Shown here in pieces: positions 52,662 through 61,276 of a stretch of DNA of 64,000 nucleotides. The stretch lies in NCBI RefSeq assembly GCF_900091315.1, contig NZ_FLSP01000032.1, positions 1 to 64,000 on the forward strand, in the 5' to 3' direction. The number at the start of each line of letters is the position of its first letter. Positions within the stretch are counted from its first letter, which is position 1. The DNA comes from Streptomyces sp. DI166 (GTDB lineage Bacteria; Actinomycetota; Actinomycetes; Streptomycetales; Streptomycetaceae). Position numbers and translations under genes: made by a program. The notes beneath the pieces were generated by a model. The model did not search any database. It worked only from the letters and a program-made list of their open reading frames with translations, and was not told the origin of the DNA.

Positions 52662-54497
52662 TCAGCTGTCCTTGCGCAGGGCGTGGGCGAGAAGGTCGAG
52701 GAAGGAGCGGTTGATCAGGCTCGACTCGGCGGGCCTGAGCGGGCGGCGGGAGAGCATCGCGGCCTGCCCGTAGAGGGCTTCGGCGCTGGTGCGGGCCAGC
52801 TCGGGTTCGTCGATGGTCAGGGCGGTGCGCACCAGCGGGTTGAGCTGGTTGAGGATGAGCTGGGCGCGCGGGGCCTCCTGGCGCAGGGCGCCGAGGATGT
52901 CGCCCCAGATGCCGCCCTCCTGTTCCCGGGCGAGCTGGGAGCGGGTGCGCTCGTGGCGGGCCTCGCGGCTGTCCATGAGCAGGGCGGGCGCGGAGGCCGG
53001 CTGGAAGGTGCGCAGCGCGACGTCGACGTCGAAGACGGCGAGGGCGTCCCGGGCCTGGGCGAGGTAGGCCGCGGCGGCCAGTTCGGTCTCCCGGTCGACC
53101 GGGTCGAGGTGGGCGGTGAGGGTGGCCGGGTCGAGGTCGGCGACGCTGATCTCGGGCCGTACCTCGGGCAGCCGGTGCACCAGGTCGCGGTCGTAGGTGT
53201 AGCCGCCGTTGACGACGCCGAGTCCGGCGGCGGAGGCGATGGCGGCGATCTGCCGGAACTCCTCCACGGTGGAGGTGACCAGCACGGTGCGGTGGGTGCG
53301 CGCGAACTCGTCGAGGGTGCAGTGCCCGTCGGTGGTCTCGAACGGCAGCCAGGGCAGCAGCATCCGCAGGATCTCGTCGTCGTGCACGGCGAGCGACTTC
53401 ACCGCCAGGTGGTGGGCCTGGAGGAAGCGGCCGAGCAGGTCGGGGTCGCTGGCGGCGGCGCGGGCGATCCAGGCGCGCAGCCGCTCGGCGAGCGCGTCGC
53501 GGACGGCGGCGAGGGTGTCGTCCTCGTACAGGGACTCGCGGGAGGCGGTGGGGCGCAAGCTCTCGGCGTCGACGACGCAGCGGACGAAGAACGCCCACTC
53601 GGGCAGGATCTCCTCGGCCTGCTCGGACAGCAGCATGCCCTTGACGTGCACCCGGTGCCCGTGGCGGCGCCCGGCGGGTACGGCCTCGGGCAGCACGCAG
53701 GCGATGCCCTTCAGGCCGACGGCGGGCAGGTCCAGTTCGATGGTGTCCAGCGGCTTGAAGCCGAACACCTCCTCGCCGTACGCGGCGAGCGCACGGGCCC
53801 GGGCGCCCGGGGTGGGGTGGCTCTGCGCCCAGGGCGTGGGCTCGGGGTTGACCGCGACGCCCGCCCCGCCGGTCCCGTCGTCGAAGGTGACCGGGTGGCG
53901 CAGCAGGGACCCGAAGTGCCGGGCCAGGGAGTGCACCTGGGCGGGTCGGGTCCACTCGGCGGCGTCCGCGCGCGGGGTCAGCGTGACCGTCGTACCGGGG
54001 CGGGGCCGGCTGGAGGCGGGCAGGGTGCGCACGCTGTACGAGCCGTCCCCGCGGCCCCGCCACTCCACGGCCGGGGCGTCGGGGATGCGGGCGGAGCGGC
54101 TGACGACGTGGATCTCGTCGGCGACCAGGAAGCAGGACAGCAGGCCGATGCCGAACTGGCCGATGAAGTCGGCGCGCTGCTCGGCGATCTTCTCGGCGCG
54201 CTTGCTGCTGCGGCCGATGGTGGCGAGGAAGGTGTGCACATCGGCCTCGGTGAGACCGACGCCGTCGTCCTCCACGCGTACGACGGAGCCGTCCGCGTAC
54301 AGCCGGATGCCGAAGGCGCCCGCGGGGGCGTCGGGTTCGAGGGTGTGCCGGGCGGTGAGCGCGTCCACCGCGTTCTGCATCAGTTCGCGCAGGTAGACGC
54401 GGGGGCTGGAGTAGAGGTGGTGGGAGAGGAGGTCGACGAGGCCGCGCAGGTCGACCTGGAAGGTGCGGTCGGCGGCGGCGTTCGCGGGCAGAGTCAT
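52662..54497 (-). CDS. htpG: Hsp90-family ATPase chaperone
   Basis: A 611-residue HtpG-type protein. GHKL ATPase motifs are YLRELMQNAVDA (catalytic Glu38, Mg-binding Asn42), DDGVGLTEADVHTFLATIG and GQFGIGLLSCFLVADEI. The middle-domain catalytic Arg is in TASRESLYEDD. The C-terminal dimerisation part is short and lacks a MEEVD-like tail, ending LAHALRKDS. ATG 54497 is used; the longer frame to 54956 runs into the next gene. It is the second gene of a three-gene operon with the TPR protein and a helical protein. Confidence 0.9.
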   Translation of the reverse strand: MTLPANAAADRTFQVDLRGLVDLLSHHLYSSPRVYLRELMQNAVDALTARHTLEPDAPAGAFGIRLYADGSVVRVEDDGVGLTEADVHTFLATIGRSSKRAEKIAEQRADFIGQFGIGLLSCFLVADEIHVVSRSARIPDAPAVEWRGRGDGSYSVRTLPASSRPRPGTTVTLTPRADAAEWTRPAQVHSLARHFGSLLRHPVTFDDGTGGAGVAVNPEPTPWAQSHPTPGARARALAAYGEEVFGFKPLDTIELDLPAVGLKGIACVLPEAVPAGRRHGHRVHVKGMLLSEQAEEILPEWAFFVRCVVDAESLRPTASRESLYEDDTLAAVRDALAERLRAWIARAAASDPDLLGRFLQAHHLAVKSLAVHDDEILRMLLPWLPFETTDGHCTLDEFARTHRTVLVTSTVEEFRQIAAIASAAGLGVVNGGYTYDRDLVHRLPEVRPEISVADLDPATLTAHLDPVDRETELAAAAYLAQARDALAVFDVDVALRTFQPASAPALLMDSREARHERTRSQLAREQEGGIWGDILGALRQEAPRAQLILNQLNPLVRTALTIDEPELARTSAEALYGQAAMLSRRPLRPAESSLINRSFLDLLAHALRKDS

Positions 54498-54550
54498 CGG
54501 CAGTTCCGGTAATCGGGGCGCGGGCGGCGGGGTGACGGGGTGCGGCGGGC

Positions 54551-55534
54551 TCAGAAGGCCTTGCGGAAGCGCGCGTACACCTTCTGCGGGTCCGACATGT
54601 ACGTCCAGGGCCACTCGGTGTACACGCCCTCCAGCTCGCGGAAGACGTTCGAGGCCGTGCTGCTCCCGGCCAGGGAGAGGGCCATGGCGAACATGTTGTA
54701 GTCGCCCTGCCAGCCGAGGCGCCGCTCGTAGGCGTGGTGCAGGATGCTGCGCTCGGCGGCCTGCCTCAGCTCGGTGCGGATGCGGGGCTGCTGGAGGCAG
54801 TTCTTGTCGTCGGACTCCACCCACTCCTCGATGTACGCCATGGCCAGCACGCAGCCGAGCCGGTGCCCGTCGGGTGCGGAGGCGTACGTCTCGCGGGCGT
54901 ACTCCAGGGCCTGCCCCGGCTCGCCGCCCCAGCGGGGCTGGAGCTGCGAGAGCCATGCGAGGTGGGTGTCCAGGTCCAGCGGGTCACGGCGCAGCGCGGC
55001 GTCCCGCCGGGCCTCGGCGACCGAGGAGTCGAGGGACATGCCGCGCGCGGAGGTGAGCAGGTGGCGCCACGGCGTGATCCACTCCGGGCGCAGCTCGGCC
55101 GCCTCCAGCAGGTGTTCCTCGGCGATGCGGAGCCGCTCGAAGAAGGTCTGCCACTGCTCGCGCGAGACGTTCGCGGCACGGTCGGCGGTGCGCGCCTCCC
55201 AGCCCCAGTGGATGTGCCGGATGCCGGATATCAGCAGCGCGGTCGCCCGGTGCTCCTTGTCCTCCTCGACGGCCCGGACGATCCAGTCCTGCACCCCGTC
55301 CAGCTCGGCCAGTTGCCCGATGACGGCGTGGTCGCGGCCCGGGTCGAAGGGGTCGAGCGCCGCCTTGACGGCCGCCCAGTCGCCCGCCTCGGCGGCCTCG
55401 ATCAGGGTGAGCACCCGGGTGTCGCCGAGCGCGACCAGCTCGTACGTGCCGTTCTTGCGCTTGCGCGGAGCGGGGAGAGCATGCGGATTGCCGTCCGTTC
55501 TCTCCCCGCCCCTGCCGAACAGACTGCCGAACAT
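54551..55534 (-). CDS. Helical-repeat protein (possibly DUF4034), first gene of the Hsp90 operon
   Basis: A 327-residue cytoplasmic protein, all-helical by composition, with TPR-like spacing of aromatic and Ala/Leu residues (LRIAEEHLLEAAELRPEWIT, then PWRHLL; AWLSQLQPRWGGEPGQALEY). The length and WxxR/Leu-rich pattern suggest DUF4034, but I am not certain. ATG 55534 has GGAGGG upstream. The Hsp90 gene follows after 53 nt, so the product probably works with that chaperone. Confidence 0.72.
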   Translation of the reverse strand: MFGSLFGRGGERTDGNPHALPAPRKRKNGTYELVALGDTRVLTLIEAAEAGDWAAVKAALDPFDPGRDHAVIGQLAELDGVQDWIVRAVEEDKEHRATALLISGIRHIHWGWEARTADRAANVSREQWQTFFERLRIAEEHLLEAAELRPEWITPWRHLLTSARGMSLDSSVAEARRDAALRRDPLDLDTHLAWLSQLQPRWGGEPGQALEYARETYASAPDGHRLGCVLAMAYIEEWVESDDKNCLQQPRIRTELRQAAERSILHHAYERRLGWQGDYNMFAMALSLAGSSTASNVFRELEGVYTEWPWTYMSDPQKVYARFRKAF

Positions 55535-55650
55535 TGCGCGCCCTCCCCTGATCCACGTGATCGTCGCGGTGCAGCATAAGGGCACCCTCCGACATCGCTT
55601 CCACAGGGTTTTCGCTGGACGTACATGTTTTCGGGCAGCTCGGGGACGTC

Positions 55651-57240
55651 CTACTCAGCGGGCCAAGGCACCTGCGGTGACCGGTGGAAGCCGATTCCCA
55701 GGGCCTCCCAGCGCGGCGCCTGGGCGGCGAGGCGTACCCGGTAGTCCTCCCAGTCGTGCGTCGCGGCGGGCGACCAGCCGAGTTCCGCCACCCCGGCCGC
55801 GCGCGGGAACGCCATGAACTCGATGTGCGCGGAGGTCTCCAGCGTCTCGCTCCACAGCGGCGCCTCGACCCCGCGCACCGCGGACTGCGGCACCCCCGGC
55901 AGATAGGTTCCCGGGTCCCAGTCGTAGGAGCGCCGCACGTCGACATAGCCCGCCCAGGACAGGCCGAGCGGGGTGTTGGCGTCGTACTTCATGTCCAGGT
56001 AGATCCGGTCGGCGGGCGACAGGATCAGCCCGGTGCCGTTCCGTGCCGCCGCGGCCACCTGGGCCTTCTCCTCGGCGCCGGTCCCGTCGAGCCCCCAGTA
56101 CTGGGCGAGCGCCCCCTGCACCGGGGAGGCGCCGGTGAGCTGGTGCCAACCGACCACCGTCTTGCCGTACTTGGTGACGGTCCGCTGGGCGCGCTCCATG
56201 AACGCCACGTAGTCCTCGTGCGGGGTGGAGTGCGCCTCGTCGCCGCCGATGTGCAGATAGCGGCCGGGTGTGAGCGCGGCCAGTTCCCGGATCACGTCGT
56301 CGACGAAGTCGTACGTGATCTCCTTGCCGACGCACAGCGAGCTGAAGCCGACCTCGGTGCCGGTGTAGAGCGGCGGCGCCACTGAGTCACAGTTCAGTTC
56401 GGCGTACGAGGCGAGGGCCGCGTTGGTGTGGCCGGGCATGTCGATCTCGGGGACGACCTCCAGGTGCCGGGAGGCGGCGTAGCGGACGATCTCCTTGTAG
56501 TCGGCCTTGGTGTAGTAGCCGCCGGGGCCGCCGCCGACCTCGGTGGAGCCGCCGTAGGTGGCAAGGCGCGGCCAGGAGTCGACGGCGATGCGCCAGCCCT
56601 GGTCGTCACTGAGGTGCAGATGCAGCCTGTTGAACTTGTACAGCGCCAACTGGTCGATGTACCGCTTGACTTCGCCGACGTCGAAGAAGTGCCGGGAGAC
56701 GTCGAGCATGGCGCCGCGCCAGGCGTAGCGCGGCCGGTCCTCGATGGTGCCGCCCGCCACCGGCCAGGGGCCGGGCTGCACGGAGTCCTTCTCGACGGCC
56801 GCGGGCAGGAGCTGGCGCAGGGTCTGGACGCCGTGGAAGAGGCCGGCGGGCTCGGCGGCGGTGATGACGACGCCCTTGCGGCCGCTGTCGAGGCGGTAGC
56901 CCTCGGCGCCGAACGGGCCTTTCTTCAGGCGCAGTTGGATGCCACCCGCGCCGTGGGTGGTGACGGGGAGGCGGTAGCCGGTGGAGGGGCGAAGGATCCC
57001 GGCGAGGTACTCGCCGACGCGGCGGGTCTCGCGGGAGGCGTCCACGCGGATGTGGGTGGCGCGGGTGATGCGGTAGGGGGAGCCGCCCGGTTCGGCCGAG
57101 ACGGGCGCGGGGACCACCCGGTCGAGCGGGGTGGCGGTCGCGGACGCGGCCGGTGCGGGGGCGGCGCCGGTCAGCGAGGCGCTCGCCGCGATCAGCAGCA
57201 GGGATCCGAGAAGGCGAAGCGTTCTGTGGTGCTGTCTCAC
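55651..57240 (-). CDS. Secreted GH20 beta-N-acetylhexosaminidase
   Basis: A 529-residue exported glycosidase releasing GlcNAc from chitooligosaccharides. The signal peptide (TLRLLGSLLLIAASASLTGA) is followed by the GH20b domain and the GH20 TIM barrel. The paired catalytic residues are in YLHIGGDEAHSTP (Asp polarises the N-acetyl group, Glu is the acid). FNRLHLHLSDDQGWRI and VVPEIDMPGHTNAAL are further family markers. GTG 57240 has GAAGGA upstream. A DasR-type operator 62 nt upstream indicates control by amino-sugar phosphate. Confidence 0.92.
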   Translation of the reverse strand: MRQHHRTLRLLGSLLLIAASASLTGAAPAPAASATATPLDRVVPAPVSAEPGGSPYRITRATHIRVDASRETRRVGEYLAGILRPSTGYRLPVTTHGAGGIQLRLKKGPFGAEGYRLDSGRKGVVITAAEPAGLFHGVQTLRQLLPAAVEKDSVQPGPWPVAGGTIEDRPRYAWRGAMLDVSRHFFDVGEVKRYIDQLALYKFNRLHLHLSDDQGWRIAVDSWPRLATYGGSTEVGGGPGGYYTKADYKEIVRYAASRHLEVVPEIDMPGHTNAALASYAELNCDSVAPPLYTGTEVGFSSLCVGKEITYDFVDDVIRELAALTPGRYLHIGGDEAHSTPHEDYVAFMERAQRTVTKYGKTVVGWHQLTGASPVQGALAQYWGLDGTGAEEKAQVAAAARNGTGLILSPADRIYLDMKYDANTPLGLSWAGYVDVRRSYDWDPGTYLPGVPQSAVRGVEAPLWSETLETSAHIEFMAFPRAAGVAELGWSPAATHDWEDYRVRLAAQAPRWEALGIGFHRSPQVPWPAE

Positions 57241-57301
57241 AAAACCGTCCTTCCATGAGCCATGGCCTGTGGCCGGTGTCCATAAGCCATGGAACCCCCA
57301 A

Positions 57302-57317
57302 AGAGGTCTGGACCACT
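57302..57317. promoter_or_regulatory. DasR-like operator (dre) of the hexosaminidase
   Basis: AGAGGTCTGGACCACT differs at two positions (3 and 9) from AGTGGTCTAGACCACT, the palindromic DasR site. It lies 62-77 nt upstream of the leftward hexosaminidase start and 32-47 nt before the rightward DUF4429 gene, so it could act on both. It links the locus to GlcNAc-responsive chitin control. Confidence 0.78.
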
Positions 57318-57348
57318 CTCTCGTGAGACAGATGAAACAATCCACCCC

Positions 57349-58236
57349 ATGGCGGAAATCATCCAGAAGGACGGCACCTGGGCCTTCGACGGGGACGCAC
57401 TGCGACTGACGCCCGGACGGGACAAGAACGTCAGCCTCCTCCGCAAGACCCTGGGGGAACTCGTCGTCCCGCTGGGCGCGTTGGCGGGGGTCTCGTTCGA
57501 GCAGGGCAGGAAGGCGGGGCGGCTGAGGCTGCGCCTGCGGGACGGCGCGGACCCGCTGCTGCACGCCACCGGCGGACGGCTCACCGAGCCGCACGACCCG
57601 TACCAGCTGATAGTCGAGCCCGGCCGCTACGGCGTCGCCGAGTACTTCACCGAGGAGGTGCGCACCGCCCTGATGCTGGACCAGGTCCCCTCGGACCCGG
57701 TGCGCGAGTACCTCCTGCCGGGCCCCGCGGTGCCGCTGTCGGTCTCGGCCGGGGACGGCACGGCGAGCTTCGACGGGGAGCGGATCCGGCTGGAGTGGAA
57801 CTGGAAGACGGAGGACGCCAAGGCGGCGGCCGGGGCCCGCGCGCTGAACCTGGAGGACATCACGGCGGTGGAGTGGCTGCCCGCCGCCGGCCTGGAGAAC
57901 GGCCACCTGCGCTTCACCGTGCGGGGCGCCCCGACCAAGGCCCCGCCGAAGTACGACCCGAACGCGGTGGAGCTGTGGGGCTTCAAGAAGGACCCCCTGA
58001 TGGCCCTGGTCGCGGCAGCCGTCCAGGCCCGCCTCCCGCACCCGGCGGCGCCCCAGGACGACGTACGCCACCCGGACCCCGAACCGGACCGCACCGCGCT
58101 GCCCCCGGCGCCCGCCGAGGACGACCACGACGCCCTGCTGCGCCGCCTGCGCGAGCTGGGCGAGCTGCACCGCACGGGAGTCCTCACGGACGAGGAGTTC
58201 GCCCTCGCCAAACAGGCCGTCCTGAAGCGCATGTAG
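57349..58236 (+). CDS. DUF4429 protein with C-terminal SHOCT motif
   Basis: A 295-residue cytoplasmic protein with two DUF4429-like beta-rich halves (DGTWAFDGDALRLTPGRDKN; DGTASFDGERIRLEWNWKTE) that resemble PH-like folds, and a terminal SHOCT helix hairpin LRELGELHRTGVLTDEEFAL used for oligomerisation or binding. ATG 57349 has AACAAT 7 nt upstream (leaderless geometry) and no ribosome site; a longer frame begins at 57289 inside the operator region. The function of DUF4429 proteins is unknown to me. Divergent from the hexosaminidase. Confidence 0.82.
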   Translation: MAEIIQKDGTWAFDGDALRLTPGRDKNVSLLRKTLGELVVPLGALAGVSFEQGRKAGRLRLRLRDGADPLLHATGGRLTEPHDPYQLIVEPGRYGVAEYFTEEVRTALMLDQVPSDPVREYLLPGPAVPLSVSAGDGTASFDGERIRLEWNWKTEDAKAAAGARALNLEDITAVEWLPAAGLENGHLRFTVRGAPTKAPPKYDPNAVELWGFKKDPLMALVAAAVQARLPHPAAPQDDVRHPDPEPDRTALPPAPAEDDHDALLRRLRELGELHRTGVLTDEEFALAKQAVLKRM

Positions 58237-58276
58237 GACGGGTTCCCTAGCACGTCTCCGACCCCTCGACACGCCC

Positions 58277-58294
58277 CTGCCCGAAATCGGGCAG
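58277..58294. promoter_or_regulatory. 18-bp palindrome ahead of the small conserved gene
   Basis: CTGCCCGA-AA-TCGGGCAG has perfect 8-bp arms around AA. It lies 41 nt after the DUF4429 stop and 41 nt before GTG 58336, so it may be a terminator for the former or an operator for the latter; with only a 2-nt centre it would be a poor RNA hairpin. Confidence 0.5.
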
Positions 58295-58335
58295 AAATCT
58301 TGCGAAAGCCGTGGCCGTACCTCAGGATCTACCGG

Positions 58336-58593
58336 GTGCACGACGAACTCGTTGATCATCTGACGCGCACCACCCCCCTGAACCGGGGCGAGGCGCTGCG
58401 GGTGATCCAGGACGTGCTCGCCTATTTCGACGAGACGACCGAGGAGTACGTCCGTCGCCGCCACCGCGAGCTCCAGGCCCAGGGCCTGGTGAACGCGACG
58501 ATCTTCGAACGGATCTCGGCGGACCTGAAATACCGGGCGGTGGCACCGCCGGAGCTGACGCTCCGGCAACTGCGCCGCATCGTCTACGGCTAG
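58336..58593 (+). CDS. Small conserved helical protein upstream of glmS
   Basis: An 85-residue protein, mainly alpha-helical and charged (LNRGEALRVIQDVLAYFDET, VRRRHRELQAQGLVNATIFE, ending TLRQLRRIVYG). The pattern looks like a conserved actinobacterial small protein, but I know no function. GTG 58336 is chosen over TTG 58300 because the extra residues are not family-like and the upstream part is the palindrome region. It ends 14 nt before glmS and is probably co-transcribed with it. Confidence 0.65.
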   Translation: MHDELVDHLTRTTPLNRGEALRVIQDVLAYFDETTEEYVRRRHRELQAQGLVNATIFERISADLKYRAVAPPELTLRQLRRIVYG

Positions 58594-58607
58594 GGATACC
58601 TCTTTAT

Positions 58608-60425
58608 ATGTGCGGAATCGTCGGATACATCGGGAAGCGTGACGTCGCTCCTCTGCTGCTGGAGGGCCTGCAGCGGCTGGAGTACCGCGGCTACGACTCG
58701 GCCGGCATAGCGATCACCTCCCCGAAGACGGCCGGTCTGAAGACGGTGAAGGCCAAGGGCCGGGTCCGCGACCTGGAGGCCAAGGTCCCGGCGCGCTTCA
58801 AGGGCACCACCGGTATCGCCCACACCCGCTGGGCCACCCACGGCGCCCCCTCCGACGTGAACGCCCACCCGCACCTGGACGCCGAGGGCAAGGTCGCCGT
58901 CGTCCACAACGGCATCATCGACAACGCCGCCGACCTGCGCCGCAAGCTGGAGGCGGACGGCGTCGAGTTCCTCTCCGAGACCGACACCGAGGTCCTCGTC
59001 CACCTCATCGCCCGCTCGCAGGCGGAGAAGCTGGAGGACAAGGTCCGCGAGACCGTCCGGCTGATCGAGGGCACGTACGGCATCGCCGTCCTGCACGCCG
59101 ACTTCCCGGACCGCATCGTGGTGGCCCGCAACGGCTCCCCGGTCGTCCTCGGCATCGGCGAGAAGGAGATGTTCGTCGCCTCCGACATCGCCGCCCTGGT
59201 CGCCCACACCCGGCAGATAGTCACCCTCGACGACGGCGAGATGGCCACCCTCAAGGCCGACGACTTCCGCACCTACACCACCGAGGGCACCCGCACCACC
59301 GCCGAGCCCACCACCGTGGAGTGGGAGGCCGCCTCCTACGACATGGGCGGCCACGACACCTACATGCACAAGGAGATCCACGAGCAGGCCGACGCCGTCG
59401 ACCGCGTGCTGCGCGGCCGGATCGACGACCGCTTCTCCACCGTGCACCTCGGCGGCCTCAACCTGGACGCCCGCGAGGCGCGCCGGATCCGCCGCGTGAA
59501 GATCCTCGGCTGCGGCACCTCGTACCACGCGGGCATGATCGGCGCCCAGATGATCGAGGAGCTGGCCCGTATCCCCGCCGACGCCGAGCCCGCCTCGGAG
59601 TTCCGCTACCGCAACGCGGTCGTCGACCCGGACACCCTCTACATCGCGGTCTCGCAGTCCGGTGAGACCTACGACGTGCTCGCGGCCGTCCAGGAGCTCA
59701 AGCGCAAGGGCGCGCGCGTCCTCGGCGTGGTCAACGTGGTCGGCTCGGCCATCGCCCGCGAGGCGGACGGCGGCGTCTACGTGCACGCGGGCCCCGAGGT
59801 CTGCGTGGTCTCCACCAAGTGCTTCACCAACACCACGGTCGCCTTCGCGCTGCTCGCCCTGCACCTGGGCCGCACCCGTGACCTCTCCGTGCGCGACGGC
59901 AAGCGGATCATCGAGGGCCTGCGCAAGCTGCCCGCCCAGATCTCCGAGATGCTGGAGCAGGAGGACGCGATCAAGAAGCTGGCCGAGGAGTACGCCCAGG
60001 CCCGCTCGATGCTCTTCATCGGCCGCGTCCGGGGCTACCCGGTGGCCCGTGAGGCCTCCCTGAAGCTCAAGGAGGTCTCCTACATCCACGCCGAGGCCTA
60101 CCCGGCCTCCGAGCTCAAGCACGGCCCGCTGGCCCTGATCGAGCCGGCCCTCCCCACGGTCGCGATCGTCCCCGACGACGACCTGCTGGAGAAGAACCGC
60201 GCCGCGATGGAGGAGATCAAGGCCCGCAGCGGCAAGATCCTGGCGGTGGCCCACCAGCACCAGGAGAAGGCGGACCAGACGATCGTGGTCCCGAAGAACG
60301 AGGACGAGCTGGACCCGATCCTCATGGGCATCCCGCTGCAGCTCCTCGCCTACCACACGGCCCTGGCCCTGGGCCGGGACATCGACAAGCCGCGCAACCT
60401 CGCCAAGTCGGTGACGGTCGAGTAG
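58608..60425 (+). CDS. glmS: Glutamine--fructose-6-phosphate aminotransferase
   Basis: A 605-residue enzyme making glucosamine-6-phosphate for peptidoglycan and amino sugars. The N-terminal glutaminase has Cys2 (MCGIVGYIGKRD) and HTRWATHGAPSDVNAHPH; two SIS isomerase domains follow (LGCGTSYHAGMIGAQMIEEL, SQSGETYDVLAAV; RVRGYPVAREASLKLKEVSY). The C-terminus DKPRNLAKSVTVE is the conserved sugar-site tail. In Streptomyces a second glmS copy near adpA is remembered, unverified. The nearby hexosaminidase suggests an amino-sugar context. Confidence 0.96.
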   Translation: MCGIVGYIGKRDVAPLLLEGLQRLEYRGYDSAGIAITSPKTAGLKTVKAKGRVRDLEAKVPARFKGTTGIAHTRWATHGAPSDVNAHPHLDAEGKVAVVHNGIIDNAADLRRKLEADGVEFLSETDTEVLVHLIARSQAEKLEDKVRETVRLIEGTYGIAVLHADFPDRIVVARNGSPVVLGIGEKEMFVASDIAALVAHTRQIVTLDDGEMATLKADDFRTYTTEGTRTTAEPTTVEWEAASYDMGGHDTYMHKEIHEQADAVDRVLRGRIDDRFSTVHLGGLNLDAREARRIRRVKILGCGTSYHAGMIGAQMIEELARIPADAEPASEFRYRNAVVDPDTLYIAVSQSGETYDVLAAVQELKRKGARVLGVVNVVGSAIAREADGGVYVHAGPEVCVVSTKCFTNTTVAFALLALHLGRTRDLSVRDGKRIIEGLRKLPAQISEMLEQEDAIKKLAEEYAQARSMLFIGRVRGYPVAREASLKLKEVSYIHAEAYPASELKHGPLALIEPALPTVAIVPDDDLLEKNRAAMEEIKARSGKILAVAHQHQEKADQTIVVPKNEDELDPILMGIPLQLLAYHTALALGRDIDKPRNLAKSVTVE

Positions 60426-60472
60426 TCGACGCCTTCCGGACGGTCGAGCGGCCGGCACCCGCCGGGCATGGG

Positions 60473-60513
60473 ACGGCCCCCCACGTGATGCCACCACTCA
60501 CGCGGGGGGCCGT
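60473..60513 (+). terminator. Terminator after glmS
   Basis: Perfect 10-bp stem ACGGCCCCCC / GGGGGGCCGT, extended by an inner CGTG/CACG after one mismatch, 47 nt after the stop codon. Confidence 0.75.
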
Positions 60514-60558
60514 TCGGTCGGCCGGGGCGCGCCCAACACCCCGGCCTCGGCTGCCCTA

Positions 60559-61125
60559 TCAGCCGGTGGCCGTCACCCCCCGGCCGGCAGCCCGCCGAGG
60601 AATCGACGTGGGCCAGTGGGCCAGTGCCGCCGTGGCGGCGTACCAGGCCACCGCGCCCGCGGCGACCGCGCACCAGCCGCCGACCTTCGCCAGTCCGTCG
60701 TTGTCGGCGAACATCGCGATGGACAGCAGCAGCAACGACAGGAAGAACAACCCGTAGGCGCCCTGGCCGAGTTGGTCGCCGCCCGCGAGGGTCAGCGAGA
60801 GCGCCACCAGGGCGAACAGCAGCAGGAACAGTCCCGCCGCGTTGGCGGAGACGGTCGCGTCGGCGGCTACGGCCCAGGTGAACCACAGCGCGCCGAGCGC
60901 GGTGAAGGCTGTACCGGAGGCGTTGTCGTGGTCCCTGAAGGCCAGCAGACCGGCGACGAAGAGGGCAACACCGCCCACGTACTGGGCAATTGATACGGCG
61001 TCAGCGGCCGAGACACCGTCGATGACTTCGGTGTACCCGAGGCCGAAGGCCAACAGGGTTATTCCGAGGGCGAGTCGGCCGACCACGGTGGTGGTCCCGC
61101 TTCCCGCGGAGACGTCATTGTCCAC
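60559..61125 (-). CDS. GPR1/FUN34/YaaH-like membrane protein
   Basis: A 188-residue protein with about six hydrophobic helices (LALGITLLAFGLGY, YVGGVALFVAGLLAF, GALWFTWAVAA, AGLFLLLFALVALSLTLA, GLFFLSLLLLSIAMFA, AVAAGAVAWYAATAALA). Length and helix pattern fit the acetate/succinate transporter family, but the N-terminal NPAPLGL motif of SatP is absent. So it is an outlying member, substrate unknown. Transcribed leftward toward glmS, with which it converges. Confidence 0.72.
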   Translation of the reverse strand: MDNDVSAGSGTTTVVGRLALGITLLAFGLGYTEVIDGVSAADAVSIAQYVGGVALFVAGLLAFRDHDNASGTAFTALGALWFTWAVAADATVSANAAGLFLLLFALVALSLTLAGGDQLGQGAYGLFFLSLLLLSIAMFADNDGLAKVGGWCAVAAGAVAWYAATAALAHWPTSIPRRAAGRGVTATG

Positions 61126-61231
61126 GGCGGGCTCCCTTCATGCATGTTCAGTTGCGCGGTGAACCATATATGCCCTTCACAAGAGCACAAACACCTCTAC
61201 GCGCCAGTAGATTTATGCCTGGGGAAGGGGG

Positions 61232-61248
61232 GTCGGCGGAGCGCCGAC
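61232..61248. terminator. Short hairpin between the stress protein and the membrane protein
   Basis: GTCGGCG-GAG-CGCCGAC, a 7-bp perfect stem, lies 29-45 nt past the universal stress protein stop. It may terminate that transcript. Confidence 0.45.
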
Positions 61249-61276
61249 GGCGCATCTCACCTGGGACGACGCCGAG

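Noticed and set aside
60559-61125. Confident acetate transporter (SatP)
   Set aside because: Topology fits, but the diagnostic N-terminal NPAPLGL motif is missing.
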